The notes: a model not told the origin generated them from the letters alone. A stretch of 64,000 nucleotides of DNA from Bacteroidota bacterium (GCA_016722525.1 JADKJB010000001.1:310001-374000), one strand, 5' to 3'; shown: positions 20,085-31,139, numbered from the stretch's first letter. Numbers and translations: made by a program.

Positions 20085-22106
20085 TTATTCCATGATTTGA
20101 AGTTTCAGTCTATGTACTTCTCCATCAATATTAAAATGCAAAATGTAAAAGCCTGTCAACAAATCTTCAGTTAAAATTGCATTTTGATATTCATTCAATT
20201 GCATCTGCATAACTTCCTGACCTGCTAAATTATAAACTTTCAAATCAACAGGCAGGGATACAAACTCAGGCAAATTCAGTTGAACTTTACCCGTATTCGT
20301 AGGATTTGGAAACAACTTAATACTTTGAGACAACTTTTTTGTAGTTTGCTCTGCCAAACAAGCAGCCGTTGCATTTGCCTTGTTACTTAAAGGCGAATTT
20401 CCTGCTGCATTAAATGCCCGTACTCTGTAGTAATATTTTATACCCGTTACTAAGGATAGATTGGAATAAGTAGTAGTGTTTGCTGCTACAGTTGCGATAG
20501 TAGTATAAGTGCCATTTAAAGTGGTAGAGCGCCTTATTTGAAAAGAGTTTTCGTTTGTTGAATTATCTACCCACGACAATAAAATAGAATTACACCCATT
20601 CACAACTGCAGTCAGATTACTGGGTGCCGTTGGAATAGTTAGAGGAGCAGTGGTTGCATTGGCAACATTGCTGTTTGCTGAAGTACCAGTCGAATTAGAA
20701 GCCTTAATTCTATAATAATATGTAGTTGAACCCGCTAATCCGGTATTTGAATAAGTAGTGCTGTTTGCGGGCAAAGTTGCTATTGTAACAAAACCACTTC
20801 CTGCTAAAAGAGACCTTTGAACCAAATAGCTGGTTTCATTCGTAGCGTTATCGGTCCAACTAAGATTTATTACTGATGAGCCACTTGCTATGGCTGAAAG
20901 ATTTGATGGAGCTACCGGTGCTTGAATTGAACCTGCCTGTGTAAACCTTGCTGTAGTTCCGCCTGTGAGGTACACACTATTATCAGTCCCGAAGTCCATA
21001 CAAACCGGATATCCACTTGAAGTTGTTGCAGACCAGGCTGAAGTACCATTACTATTCACTTTACACAAACCCATTTGCGACATAGTACTACCCGCAATAT
21101 AAGCTGCATTAGATGCATCCAATTTCATTGGCGCAAGAGCAAGAAATACAAAGCCGGGCCCGTCTGCATCCAGATTTTGCCAGAGAAAATTTCCATTGGC
21201 ATCGTATTTCATCACAGCTACTCCATAACCAACAGCAGCATAACCACCTACTACAGGATTATTATCAGTTCCAACTTCTACTTTATTTCCATTGATTGAA
21301 TTTGTTTGAGTCCATAATACTGTTCCTGTTGGCGATAATTTTTTAAGAACACTTCCCGGATTTCCTCCATTGATGATATATGTATTTCCTGAAGCATCGC
21401 CAGCTGCGTCGCCTGTAGATAAACTGGCCACACCTGCCATACTCCAGATATTATTTCCATTTAAATCTATTTTCGAAAACCCGTTTAAACTCCCGGTTAT
21501 ACCTCTGTGAACAATCAGGATTTTGTTATCAGGCGTGAATTTGAAAGTAACCGGAGCACCAATCCCTGAATCATAATAATTCCAAACAGAAACACCGGAT
21601 GAATTAAATTTTTTAACTTTGGTTACCTGTCCGTTGGGACCTGTGCCAATTCCTAATACATATACATTATTGTTTGCATCTACCAGGCATTTTGTAGTAG
21701 AAGAGCCATCAAAAGAACTTTCATAAACCACACGCCATAGTAAGGTACCAGATGGATTATACTTCATTAAAATACTTGCTGCATTTACAGGATTAGAATA
21801 GCCTGAACGAATTGTACCGGAAACGAGAATATTGCCGGCATTATCTGTCTCCACCCATGTGGCTACTTCGTGTTTTGTATTGTCAGTATTATTATAGGTT
21901 GCATTCCAAATTACACTCCCTGCAGAATTACGCTTTGTTAATGTAATGTCGCCAGCAGGATTATAATCCCAGTAAGCGGTATACACATTATTGGTTTGAT
22001 CCGTTGCTATTGAGACCCCACTTGGATAATTGAACCAGTCTACGGTGACTTGTGCCTGTGAAATTAAACTCAAAAACATCAAATAAATAAATAAGAAATT
22101 TTTCAT
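20085..22106 (-). CDS. Secreted SBBP-like propeller protein with two Fn3 domains and T9SS sorting domain
   Basis: About 673 residues. The start at 22106 gives MKNFLFIYLMFLSLISQAQV, a good signal peptide; the open frame 17 codons upstream has no such feature. The N-terminal 400 residues carry repeats of the SBBP type (GDITLTKRNSAGSVIWNATY, ASILMKYNPSGTLLWRVVY, KIDLNGNNIWSMAG). Two Fn3 domains follow (APSNLSAIASGSSVINLSW and APSNLTAVVNGCNSILLSW), then the type A sorting domain (LFPNPTNTGKVQLNLPEF...DLLTGFYILHFNI). The propeller region is a clear paralogue of the protein at 23937-25421, which lacks the Fn3 pair. Function beyond surface display is unknown. Confidence 0.82.
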   Translation of the reverse strand: MKNFLFIYLMFLSLISQAQVTVDWFNYPSGVSIATDQTNNVYTAYWDYNPAGDITLTKRNSAGSVIWNATYNNTDNTKHEVATWVETDNAGNILVSGTIRSGYSNPVNAASILMKYNPSGTLLWRVVYESSFDGSSTTKCLVDANNNVYVLGIGTGPNGQVTKVKKFNSSGVSVWNYYDSGIGAPVTFKFTPDNKILIVHRGITGSLNGFSKIDLNGNNIWSMAGVASLSTGDAAGDASGNTYIINGGNPGSVLKKLSPTGTVLWTQTNSINGNKVEVGTDNNPVVGGYAAVGYGVAVMKYDANGNFLWQNLDADGPGFVFLALAPMKLDASNAAYIAGSTMSQMGLCKVNSNGTSAWSATTSSGYPVCMDFGTDNSVYLTGGTTARFTQAGSIQAPVAPSNLSAIASGSSVINLSWTDNATNETSYLVQRSLLAGSGFVTIATLPANSTTYSNTGLAGSTTYYYRIKASNSTGTSANSNVANATTAPLTIPTAPSNLTAVVNGCNSILLSWVDNSTNENSFQIRRSTTLNGTYTTIATVAANTTTYSNLSLVTGIKYYYRVRAFNAAGNSPLSNKANATAACLAEQTTKKLSQSIKLFPNPTNTGKVQLNLPEFVSLPVDLKVYNLAGQEVMQMQLNEYQNAILTEDLLTGFYILHFNIDGEVHRLKLQIME

Positions 22107-22284
22107 CGGTTTGTTTTTAAATGGTGATAATTTGTCAAAATCACAAATATCATTCATAATTTACATGATTTAAATCACTTTTAGCAGATTAAATTAATAT
22201 GTGATTAATTTCATTTGAATAATCTAATGAATATCAATTTATTGCAATTCATAAAAGAAAATAAAAGCATACTATTCAATGCTT

Positions 22285-23889
22285 TCAATTCCTAATTAAT
22301 TTAACATTCTGGATTTGTTCATCTGATTTTATATTGCCAAAATAAATTCCACTATTCAAGTCCGTTAAATCAATGGTTATTCTATTTATTCCAATTTGTA
22401 TAGCATCAGTTGGAATCACTTTAACAAGCCTGCCTGTTATATCCACTAATGAAATAGAAATGTTTTGTGTTTCTGACAAATAAAATTCCAAACATGTTTG
22501 AGTTGAAATTGGATTTGGAAAAGCAGAAACAAATTGACCAGAATGGATTTCATTGATTGAGTTTGACAAACAAAGATTTGTTTGTATACTTCCGGAATTA
22601 ACTATAGTAGCAGTACCATATGTTGAACCACCATAAAATACCAATACAGGTGGTGAAATAACCTGAGGAACAAAATTTGAAGTTACAGTTGCGGGAACGC
22701 CTTCATTGCAACCGCTATTTCCTAAAGAATCTGTTTTTATCAGGAATAAATTCATAATTCCGACGCCAAAACCAAACATGGATTCCCCCACCATAACATA
22801 ACCTCCGTCAGTTGATTGTTGAATGGAATAACCAATCTCGTTTGATGAACTGCTGCCGGATGCTCCATAAGTTCTCGACCACATAACAACTCCCTGACTA
22901 TTTGTTTTTACTACATAAACATCATAGTCACCGGCCGTACTAAAACTGAAAGATTTCCCACACATCACATACCCCCCATCATCAGCTTGGATTACTTCAT
23001 AACATTCATCGATCAATGATCCTCCGTATAGTTTGGACCATTGCAAAGTGCCGATTGAATCAGTCTTAATCAAGCACATATCTTTTCCGAGTGTACCGGT
23101 GGTTTCCGAACTACCAGCTAATACAAATCCACCATCAGTTGTTTGCTTTACAGTAACAGCAGCCTCTTCCCCAATTTCTCCATAAGCTTTGGACCACATT
23201 ACATTTCCTGCATTGTCGGTTTTTAAAAGATAAAAATCACCTGCGCCAGCTCCATAACTATCAATCTGCCCGGAAAGAATATAACCATCATCCGAAGTTT
23301 GTTGAACTGCAGAACCAATTTCCAGCCCTGAACCTCCGTATGACTTTGACCAGGACACATTTCCTGATGCATCTGTTTTTAGCAGAAATGCATCAAAACC
23401 ACCAGCACCAAAAGCCGGCGTTTGACCTGTAACAATATATCCTCCATCAGAGGTTTGCTGAACAAATGCGCCCCATTCATACCCGCTACCCCCATAAGTT
23501 CTCGTCCAGGAAGTATCACCGGAAGCTGTTAACTTAATCAAATAAACGTCTCCTGCAATATCAGCAAAGGATGAAGCTACACCTGATACAACGTAACCAC
23601 TATCTGAGGTTTGCTGAACACAATACCCATATTCATTATCCGTTGCACCACCGAAAGTCTTTGTCCAGGTTGTGTCTCCATAAACATCTGTTTTAATTAC
23701 AAGTACGTCACGACCTCCTGATCCGAAACTGGTTGTAGTTCCTGTAATAATGTACCCCCCATCGAAAGTCTGCCTGACACAGTTTCCATTATCCATGGCA
23801 GTACCACCATATGCTTTTTGAAATGTTATTTGAGCATTCGCATGGCAAATATAAATTGCCAATGTAACAATAAGTAATAATTTTTTCAT
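22285..23889 (-). CDS. Secreted delta-60-like repeat propeller protein with T9SS sorting domain
   Basis: The 534-residue protein has a signal peptide (MKKLLLIVTLAIYICHANAQ) and eight or so repeats of about 50 residues. Each reads roughly W-x-K-x-YGG ... QQTSDGGYIVTG ... G-x-x-D-x-x-LLKTD-x-x-G, e.g. SWTRTYGGSGYEWGAFVQQT and MWSKAYGEIGEEAAVTVKQ. This pattern is widespread in secreted Bacteroidota proteins and probably forms a propeller. The type A domain follows from about residue 450 (AFPNPISTQTCLEFYL...DLNSGIYFGNIKS). It lies between two paralogues of a different propeller family, so it was either inserted between them or was part of the original duplicated block. Confidence 0.82.
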   Translation of the reverse strand: MKKLLLIVTLAIYICHANAQITFQKAYGGTAMDNGNCVRQTFDGGYIITGTTTSFGSGGRDVLVIKTDVYGDTTWTKTFGGATDNEYGYCVQQTSDSGYVVSGVASSFADIAGDVYLIKLTASGDTSWTRTYGGSGYEWGAFVQQTSDGGYIVTGQTPAFGAGGFDAFLLKTDASGNVSWSKSYGGSGLEIGSAVQQTSDDGYILSGQIDSYGAGAGDFYLLKTDNAGNVMWSKAYGEIGEEAAVTVKQTTDGGFVLAGSSETTGTLGKDMCLIKTDSIGTLQWSKLYGGSLIDECYEVIQADDGGYVMCGKSFSFSTAGDYDVYVVKTNSQGVVMWSRTYGASGSSSSNEIGYSIQQSTDGGYVMVGESMFGFGVGIMNLFLIKTDSLGNSGCNEGVPATVTSNFVPQVISPPVLVFYGGSTYGTATIVNSGSIQTNLCLSNSINEIHSGQFVSAFPNPISTQTCLEFYLSETQNISISLVDITGRLVKVIPTDAIQIGINRITIDLTDLNSGIYFGNIKSDEQIQNVKLIRN

Positions 23890-23936
23890 AACTTTTTAAA
23901 TCTTTTGATGGTGTTTTTGTACTGATGAATATATTA

Positions 23937-25421
23937 TCACTCTTTAACAAATTTGATTCTCTGCAATACAGTATCTGTTCCAATACTACAAAAATAAATT
24001 CCTGAATTTAAATCAGATAAACTCAAAAAGATACTGTTTGTTCCAGTAAGATATCTCTCCATTGGTGTATTTGAAACAACTCTGCCAGTAACATCAATGA
24101 TTGTTATTTCAATATTTTTTATATCAGTCAAATTGAAAACCAAAGTTGCTGTTGTTGATACCGGATTGGGGTAAATGCTTACATTTTCATCCAGACCAAA
24201 AAAAACATTTTCAGAACTCCCGGAAGCAATTGTCTGGCCCAACTTTGCAGTTGTTCCACCTGTCACATAAATTACATCCTTTGTTTGGAAATCGAATGCA
24301 TTTGCATAACTTCCCGGTATCACTGCTGTCCACGCAGATGAACCATCACTGTTCACTTTACAAAGCGCCATCTCTGTTAATGTTCCTGCTGCAAGATAAG
24401 CTGCATTATCAACATCCATTTTCATTTGAGCATGCAACAATAACGCATATCCGGGCCCATCGGCATCCAGGTTTAGCCAAACAATATTTCCGTTTGAATC
24501 ATATTTAATAAACGAAGCTCCCGGCATTCCAGAATTTGGAAACACGCAAATAACCGGATTGTCATCATTACCAACCTCAACTCTGAAAGCGGTTATACTA
24601 TTGGTATCCGCCCAAACCGTAGATCCTGAAAGTGATAATTTCTGTAAAATACTTCCAGGATTAGAAAACACATTTTCACCGTTTATTATATAGGTATTAC
24701 CTGATGAATCACCGGCTGCATCGCCAATGGTTGCACTTTGAATCCCTGTCTTATTCCAAATGTTGTTTCCATTCAGATCTATTTTCGAAAATCCATTAAA
24801 TGTGCCTGTTATGGTTCTGCAAATTATAAGTAGATTGCTGTCGGGAGTAAATTTTATATTTAGTGGATAGCCTATCCCAACAGTGTCAAAGTATGACCAA
24901 ACCGCCGTTCCGGCAGGATCAAATTTTTTAACTTTAGTTACCAATCCGTTTGCTCCCATGCCAAGTCCAAATACATAAATATTGTTGCTGGCATCAACCA
25001 GAACTTTTTTAGTTGATGATCCCTCAAATGAACTCTCATAAACAACTCTCCAAAGCAAAGAACCGGAGGAATCAAATTTCATGACTAAACTTGCCGCATC
25101 AACTGGATTTGAAAATCCTGAGCGAATTGTACCTGTTACAATCACATCTCCGTTATAGTCAGTTTCAACCCAGGTAGCTACTTCATGACGAGTCAGGTCA
25201 GTATTGTCAAATGCTGAATCCCATAAAATTAAACCCGATGAATCCCGTTTTGTTAATGTGATGTCTCCTGACGGATTATAGTCCCAGTTAACAGTGTATA
25301 CATCAAAATTGTTGTTGGTGGCCACAGCTACTCCTCCCGGATAATTATACCAGTCAACATTTACCTGTGCAGCCAGAACATTACTTAGTAAAATAAAACA
25401 AATAAAAAAATTACGTGACAT
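23937..25421 (-). CDS. Secreted SBBP-like propeller protein with T9SS sorting domain (paralogue of 20085-22106)
   Basis: The 494-residue protein starts MSRNFFICFILLSNVLAAQ. Its propeller part matches the gene at 20085-22106 almost segment for segment: VDWYNYPGGVAVAT vs VDWFNYPSGVSIAT, NPSGDITLTKRDSSG vs NPAGDITLTKRNSAG, and LLWRVVYESSFEGSSTKK vs LLWRVVYESSFDGSSTTK. The Fn3 pair of the paralogue is missing, and the sorting domain (SIYPNPVSTTATLVFNLTD...LNSGIYFCSIGT) is of a different subtype. This indicates gene duplication with swapping of the C-terminal half. Surface display is likely; the ligand is unknown. Confidence 0.82.
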   Translation of the reverse strand: MSRNFFICFILLSNVLAAQVNVDWYNYPGGVAVATNNNFDVYTVNWDYNPSGDITLTKRDSSGLILWDSAFDNTDLTRHEVATWVETDYNGDVIVTGTIRSGFSNPVDAASLVMKFDSSGSLLWRVVYESSFEGSSTKKVLVDASNNIYVFGLGMGANGLVTKVKKFDPAGTAVWSYFDTVGIGYPLNIKFTPDSNLLIICRTITGTFNGFSKIDLNGNNIWNKTGIQSATIGDAAGDSSGNTYIINGENVFSNPGSILQKLSLSGSTVWADTNSITAFRVEVGNDDNPVICVFPNSGMPGASFIKYDSNGNIVWLNLDADGPGYALLLHAQMKMDVDNAAYLAAGTLTEMALCKVNSDGSSAWTAVIPGSYANAFDFQTKDVIYVTGGTTAKLGQTIASGSSENVFFGLDENVSIYPNPVSTTATLVFNLTDIKNIEITIIDVTGRVVSNTPMERYLTGTNSIFLSLSDLNSGIYFCSIGTDTVLQRIKFVKE

Positions 25422-25450
25422 GTGTTATCTGAAATTAAAAATTTATAAAA

Positions 25451-25879
25451 CTACAACTTTGTAAAATGCAGTATTTCGTTATTATTACTATCATCTTTCA
25501 ATTCAATTTTAGAATTTGAAATTGAAGTAATAACCCAATCATCGTTCAAACTATTGAGAGGGTCGCCGGATCCTGCAAACAAGATAAGTTTTTGGCTGCC
25601 ACCGTTATCATCACTGCCACTTACTGACCAGGTTCCTGCAGAATTTCCTGCTGATGCGATAACACTTAATTGATTATTTTGTTGGAACACGAAAGTGTAG
25701 CCGGCATAATCGGAAGTTTCATCCTTGATTTTGTCGTAATAATAAGTAACTTTCCAGCTTCCCGAAGTCAGAACAGAGGACGCCGAAGGATTGTTTGAAT
25801 CATCTTTTTTACAGGAATTTAAACCTGTTAAGAGAATAACTGACATAACAATTATTCTACAACTAAACATTAATTTCAT
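25451..25879 (-). CDS. Small lipocalin-like lipoprotein
   Basis: A 142-residue protein with a lipoprotein signal peptide (VMSVILLTGLNSCKKDD, Cys in the lipobox). The mature part reads SGSWKVTYYYDKIKDETSDY ... YTFVFQQNNQLSV ... GTWSVSGSDDNGG. This W-K-V-x-Y-Y / F-x-F / G-x-W pattern is typical of the small lipocalin-like domain proteins of Bacteroidota, which fold as half or full beta-barrels. The first residues before MSVILL could be trimmed, as there are several candidate ATGs. It lies 30 bases upstream of the propeller gene that starts at 25421 and could be co-transcribed with it. It is probably anchored in the outer membrane; function unknown. Confidence 0.7.
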   Translation of the reverse strand: MKLMFSCRIIVMSVILLTGLNSCKKDDSNNPSASSVLTSGSWKVTYYYDKIKDETSDYAGYTFVFQQNNQLSVIASAGNSAGTWSVSGSDDNGGSQKLILFAGSGDPLNSLNDDWVITSISNSKIELKDDSNNNEILHFTKL

Positions 25880-25919
25880 AATCTTGATTTTTATGACTGG
25901 TTTGACTTAATAATAATTT

Positions 25920-26285
25920 TCAGGCTGCAGATTTGACTTCAGAAAGAGTACCCATTTCCGTTTTGTAGCAATACCATCCGATATAACCGGCTTCATCAAA
26001 GGATACGGCACTGAAATAATATCTTACACCGAGAAAATTTAGTGCAAAATCAACATAACATTTATGCTTCAGTAAATGAGGGTATTTACTGATCATGTAT
26101 TCAATAGTTTTTTCAAGGCTGTTACCTTTGATAGTACATAAAAATTCAATTCCCGGACTGTTTGCAGATATTAACTCACCACTGAAATTATATTTAATAA
26201 CAGGCAACTCCGTTGAATTCGGGTTGGAATTTAATGAATTAATATTTCCTGAACTGGTGATTCGGTCGATAGTTAAATTTTCCAT
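25920..26285 (-). CDS. Small protein with a PAS-like segment, function unknown
   Basis: A 121-residue soluble protein with no signal peptide or membrane helix. The stretch LPVIKYNFSGELISANSPGI resembles the start of a PAS domain (xxxYNxxGxIxxANxxxxxLL), and the later part FLGVRYYFSAVSFDEAGYIG resembles its last strands, where many PAS domains read V-x-x-x-x-D-x-x-G-x-x. The protein would be a minimal sensor domain without output. It lies upstream of the lipoprotein gene on the same strand. I do not recognise the family; the PAS resemblance is by eye and weak. Confidence 0.5.
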   Translation of the reverse strand: MENLTIDRITSSGNINSLNSNPNSTELPVIKYNFSGELISANSPGIEFLCTIKGNSLEKTIEYMISKYPHLLKHKCYVDFALNFLGVRYYFSAVSFDEAGYIGWYCYKTEMGTLSEVKSAA

Positions 26286-26545
26286 AATCGTATTTATTAA
26301 ATGTTTGAATTAAATTGAATGTCTGTTTTGACAATACGAATTAATCAAATCATTATAAAACCATCAAAGAAAATATACTGAACCGGAAATAATGAGTTCT
26401 GAATGGGAATTTATGATCAAAATCAGGGATTTCCGGACCTCAAAAGGAGCCCCAAGGGCAGTTTTAAGAAAAAAAGGGCTGAGTTCAGCAAACTGCAGAT
26501 TAAGAAGAACTGCATTCTATAGTAAGCCTGTACTAATATAGAAAA

Positions 26546-27839
26546 TTAATTCAACCCGTATTTATTCTTGTATTTTTTATACGATTCCTTCCGAGTATCA
26601 TCAAGGTTTATATGCCTTCCCTGAATAAAAGCATCTTCCACAACTGAAGTTTTCATATCAAGTAAATCACCTGAAGTAATTATAAATGTAGCGTCTTTAC
26701 CTTGTTGCAGGGATCCTGTTGAACTGCTGATACCTAATATTTCAGCTGCAGATATGGTGATGGATCTGAGTGCATCCTCTTTTGTAATTCCATATGCCGC
26801 AGTAGTACCTGCCTGAAAAGCAAGATTTTGATTCTGCCAGAAACCGGAAATCGAAACAGCGAACTTTACATTTGCCGATTTAAGCAAATAGGCAAGCTTA
26901 AAAGGCTCATCCAAATCCTCATCTTCCCTGGAAGGCAGTCTATGAATATTTTCCAAAACAACCGGTATGGAATTTTCTTTTAACAAATCAGTCACCATCC
27001 AGGAATCGGTTCCTCCAACAAGAACCATTTTAATGCCCATTTGCCGGCAAAATGCAACTGCCGAAATAATTTCTTTCACATAATTGCAATGAACAAAAAG
27101 TTGCTTGGAGCCATCAAACAAACCTTTCATTGCTTCTAAATGAAGATTCTTCTCCAAGGGTTGTTTAATGAAAGAATAGGCTTTTGCGTCTGCAAATAAA
27201 GTAATGATTTCATGAATCGCTTTATCAGATCTTTCCTTTTGCTTAATTGCTTCTTCAGATTTATTGGATTGGTAAATTCTTAAAGAGGGCCAATTCAAAT
27301 GAATGCCATCATCGATTTTATAGGCCGCGTCTTCATAATTCCAGGCGTCGAGTTGCACAACAGAAGATTGTCCTGAAACGATACCCCCCTTGTGGAACAA
27401 TCTGTGCCATAAGTACTCCGTTTGATCGAAGTGTAGGTGTGACTTTCGAGTCGGTATTATAGGCAACCAATGCACGAACAGAAGGATTAACCCCACCGGT
27501 TTCAACAAAATCATTGGTTGCTCTAACTGCTTCTATTTCACTTAAACCTATAATTGTATTCAAAGCAATAAGTCCGGGATAGATGTGCTTCCCCTGAACA
27601 TTTATAATGGTATCATATGCCGATTTATCTATTCGGATCAAAGAAGCATCAGCAACGAGGGTTAATTTTCCATTTTCAAATCCCACAGCACCGTTTTCAA
27701 TCACCAATCCGGTTCCTGTATGAGTAACAGCACCAATCATCAAGATTTTTTTCGACTGAACTGGTGCAGGAGCTAAATTTTGAGAAAATCCCCATCCGGG
27801 CAGTAGGAGAAGAATAAAGTATAGAATATTTTTTTTCAT
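26546..27839 (-). CDS. Amidohydrolase-family protein, probably without metal site; frame interrupted at 27384-27389
   Basis: An exported protein (signal MKKNILYFILLLLPGWGFSQ) of the amidohydrolase superfamily. The N-terminal part ends YIYPGLIALNTIIGLSEIEA-like (here KHIYPGLIALNTIIGLSEIE). Catalytic members have a metal-binding HxH at this place; here the bases encode ALNT instead. The C-terminal part has SGFWQNQNLAFQAGTTAAYG, ITKEDALRSITISAAEILGI and GSLQQGKDATFIITSGD, the conserved end of the family. The frame breaks at VLMAQIVPQGG; removing one base from the C6 run at 27384-27389 gives QGGIVSGQSSVVQLDAWNYE. The corrected protein has about 430 residues. It is encoded 57 bases after the larger amidohydrolase gene. 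The pair is often seen together in Bacteroidota. Confidence 0.8.
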
Positions 27840-27895
27840 TATTTTAAATTGATATTAAAAAAACAAACCCTAAAGTGATAAATCGTAATTATATT

Positions 27896-30800
27896 TTATT
27901 CTTCGTTAATACAATGATGCAACTTCTGCACATGGAAGGTTGGCTTTTTTAATTCTCCCGATACCCCCTTGGTTTTTTCAGCAATCATTTTCTTTAAGAT
28001 ACGGTTGCGTTCCAGAGAAATAGTAGTTCTTAATTTTAAGTCTCGATCAATATCATAGTAGCAAATACCATCAATATACGTTTGCAAAACTTTTGAATAA
28101 ACAGAGAGTGGATTACCATTCCACAAAACCACATCAGCATCCTTACCTACTTTTATACTGCCTACTTTATCATCGATGTGCAATAATTTAGCAGGGTTCA
28201 ATGTTACAAATTTCAAAGCCTCTTCTTCACTCACTCCACCATATTTGACTGCCTTTGCCGCTTCCTGATTAAGTCTTCTGGCCATTTCCGCATCATCAGA
28301 ATTATACGCAACGGTCACTCCAACAGCATGCAATATAGCTCCATTATAAGGAATTGCTTCAATTACTTCATACTTATAACCCCACCAATCAGAAAAACTG
28401 GATGCTCCAACTCCGTGCACTTTCATTTTATCTGCAACTTTATAACCTTCGAGTATATGTGTAAAAGTATTTATTTTAAAGCCTAATGAATCAGCAACAT
28501 GCAAGAGCATATTTATTTCTCCTTGTTGATAAGAATGACAAGTAATAAATCTCTTTTTATTCATAATTTCAACCAATGCCTCCAATCTCAGATCTCGTTT
28601 AGGAGTTGATTTCCCATTGCTGTCGGCTTTCCAGCCTAGCAATTGCTTTTCATATTCTTTAGCCCTTGTAAATGCATCAACATACACCTGTTCCACACCC
28701 ATTCTCGACTGCGGATATCGGATTCGGAAATCATCACCCCAATTGGATTGTTTCACATTTTCACCCAAAGCAAACTTTATGAATCCGGGAGCATTCTCGA
28801 ATTTCATTTTTTCGGCTGACTGGCCCCAACGCAATTTAACAATTGCTGATTGACCACCAATAGGATTGCAGGATCCATGCAACAATTGCGCGGATGTGAC
28901 ACCACCTGAAAGCTGCCTGTAAATATTAATGTCATCAGGGTCTATCACATCCCCGATGCGCACTTCTGAAGTAACTGCATGGGAACACTCATTGACATCA
29001 TTGCTCACAGCAATATGCGAATGTTCATCAATGATTCCTGCTGTGAGATGCTTTCCGGTTCCATCAATTACCTTAACGCCCGCTCTGGAAAGATTTTTTC
29101 CGATAGCTGCGATTTTACCGTTACCGATTAACACGTCTGCATTCTGGACAATCCCCTCTTTTTCGTTTGTCCATACCGTTACATTGGTAAATAAAACCTG
29201 CTCTTTTAATGGAAGTGCCTCCAACCCATAGGCTTTGTTAGGGTACCAAACAGCACCAATTACCGGCAACTCGATCTTAGCTGTGTCGGGTTTCACCTCT
29301 GGTTGATAAGCAGATACCCATTTGATTTCCCAGTCGATTTGAGTTCCCGACGAATCTGTACCTGTGCCCTTAAAACCTGAGTTGATATCGCCACTTCTAA
29401 ACCCATTTAATCGGTATGCACCTTTTCCGGGTTCTCTCTTCAGCTCAAAACTAAGATCCAGAATTTCATTATCGAAAGAAAGTTCAGCTTTAGTTTTAAG
29501 ACTATCTTCTTGAATTGTGGCTTTTAGACTATGAGGTTCTCCTGCAATTACTAAATTAAGCTTTTGCTTCCGAAATTCAATATATAATTTCCACGGATAT
29601 CGGCCATAATTTTCGTAGTGGTGATATACCTTTCGCCATTCACCCAGTTTTCAAAAATTACATTTTCTTTTTTAAATAAATCGCCTGACGTAATTAAAAA
29701 GTTTGCTAACATTCCTTTTTGAAGCGTACCTGTTTTGTCAGATATTCCTAACAGCCGGGCAGGTGTTTCTGTACAAGCTTTTAGCGCTGCTTCTTTCGAC
29801 AAGCCAAACAACATTGCTTTACGAATTGCCGCGAGGAAATCGGATGGGTCTTTTAATCCAGATGCAGTGAATGCAATTTCAATGCCTGCTTTATTCAATA
29901 AAAATGCATTTGCGGGAGCCATTTCCCAGTGCTTTAATTCTCCGAGTGATATATTGAGTGCATCATATGGCTCGGTAACATCTGAAGCTTCAGGGAATTT
30001 CAAAGGAATAATAAAGCTGCTGTTGGTAGCTTTAATTTCATCCAACCTCTGGTACTCGTTTCCGGAACCTTTGATAATAAATTGCACACCAAATTCATCA
30101 CCAATTTTATCGGCTCTTGATGCTTGCAATTTATCATTGGATTCAAAAATCTGAGGCATCTTTTGATTATCTATCCATGACTGTATAGAAATATTGTATT
30201 CTTTAACATTTCCACCTTTCTTATACCAATCGGCATCCAGGAATGATTGCCTCAACAAAGCAATGGCTCCCATTTCAGAAGTTGGATACTCCTGTGTGGA
30301 AGTCCCTTTATTGAATGAATACAATGCTGCAGCGTTTTCAAGAATCATTAAATTCTGCTCTTTTCTATCAGCTAAAGCAACCACACATCCGGTACCACGG
30401 GCAATTCCATCGGCATTAAAAGTCAATACCGTACCGAACCCGGCTTTACGGAGTTCTTTTGCATTATCAGGATTCGCTACAAACACCCGATAGGACTGAA
30501 ATTCCGACCGTAAAGCCTGATTCCACGAGTAAGCACCTTTAGTATTTGAATTGATTTGAGGTTTTTTTCCTTTTTCACTCTTTTCCGTATTCGCTATACC
30601 ATAATTTGTATAGGGGTCTATAAAAGAAGGGTAAATGGATTTGCCTTTCAAGTCAATAACAACGGCATCGGTTGGAATAAAACTAATTTTTCCAACAGCG
30701 TCCACTTTGCCTTCCCTGATTACTAAACTGGCACTGTCAACAATCGTTTTAGAATCAATGTGAATCTTTGCATTTATTAATACGTAGGTGATGTGCCTTT

Positions 30801-30897
30801 TGTCCGATACTCCATTAACCGGAAAAGTTTCTTGTGCCTGGGCTACCCAAACAGGGATGGCAAGGCAAGCCAAAATGAATACGCGATATATCTTCAT
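27896..30897 (-). CDS. Large two-part amidohydrolase-family protein, frame interrupted near 29573-29575
   Basis: About 1,000 residues with a signal peptide (MKIYRVFILACLAIPVWVAQ) and two amidohydrolase halves. The N-terminal half (GKSIYPSFIDPYTNYGIANT...ILNFGSKSL) lacks the HxH metal motif. A beta-rich linker follows (RKQKLNLVIAGEPHSLKATI...ELSFDNEILDLSFELKREPG). The C-terminal half keeps the catalytic signatures: IIDEHSHIAVSND (HxH), RFITCHSYQQGEI, THILEGYKVAD and VAYNSDDAEMARRLNQEA. The frame given stops after FGSKSLI; adding one T at 29573-29575 gives NFRKQKLNLVIAG and the two halves join without loss. The likely role is periplasmic hydrolysis of a cyclic amide or related C-N bond (imidazolonepropionase-like group). 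It is divergent from the 4-TM gene at 31140. Confidence 0.82.
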
Positions 30898-31109
30898 GAA
30901 TTTATGATTCGTAATGCAATAATATTGAATATAAATTAAAATCCATATTATTTACATTTTCATGTAGCGATTTGATTGCAGCAACCGGAAAAACACTTTG
31001 ATTGAAATTGTACAGCGAAGTCCAAATACACCTTATTCCATTTAAATGAATTTAGCTGTCACAGGGTAAGAATTTACGCATTTAATTAGGTATTATAAAA
31101 TAGATTACT

Positions 31110-31117
31110 ATTTTTGT
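31110..31117 (+). promoter_or_regulatory. Candidate -7 promoter element of the 4-TM gene
   Basis: TATTTTTG, matching the Bacteroidota consensus TAnnTTTG, 22 bases before the ATG at 31140. Confidence 0.5.
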
Positions 31118-31139
31118 AGACCTTTAAAATTAATCACTT

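Noticed and set aside
22285..23889. Internal repeats as evidence of a tandem DNA repeat
   Set aside because: The repeats are at protein level (propeller blades of about 50 residues) and diverged in nucleotides.
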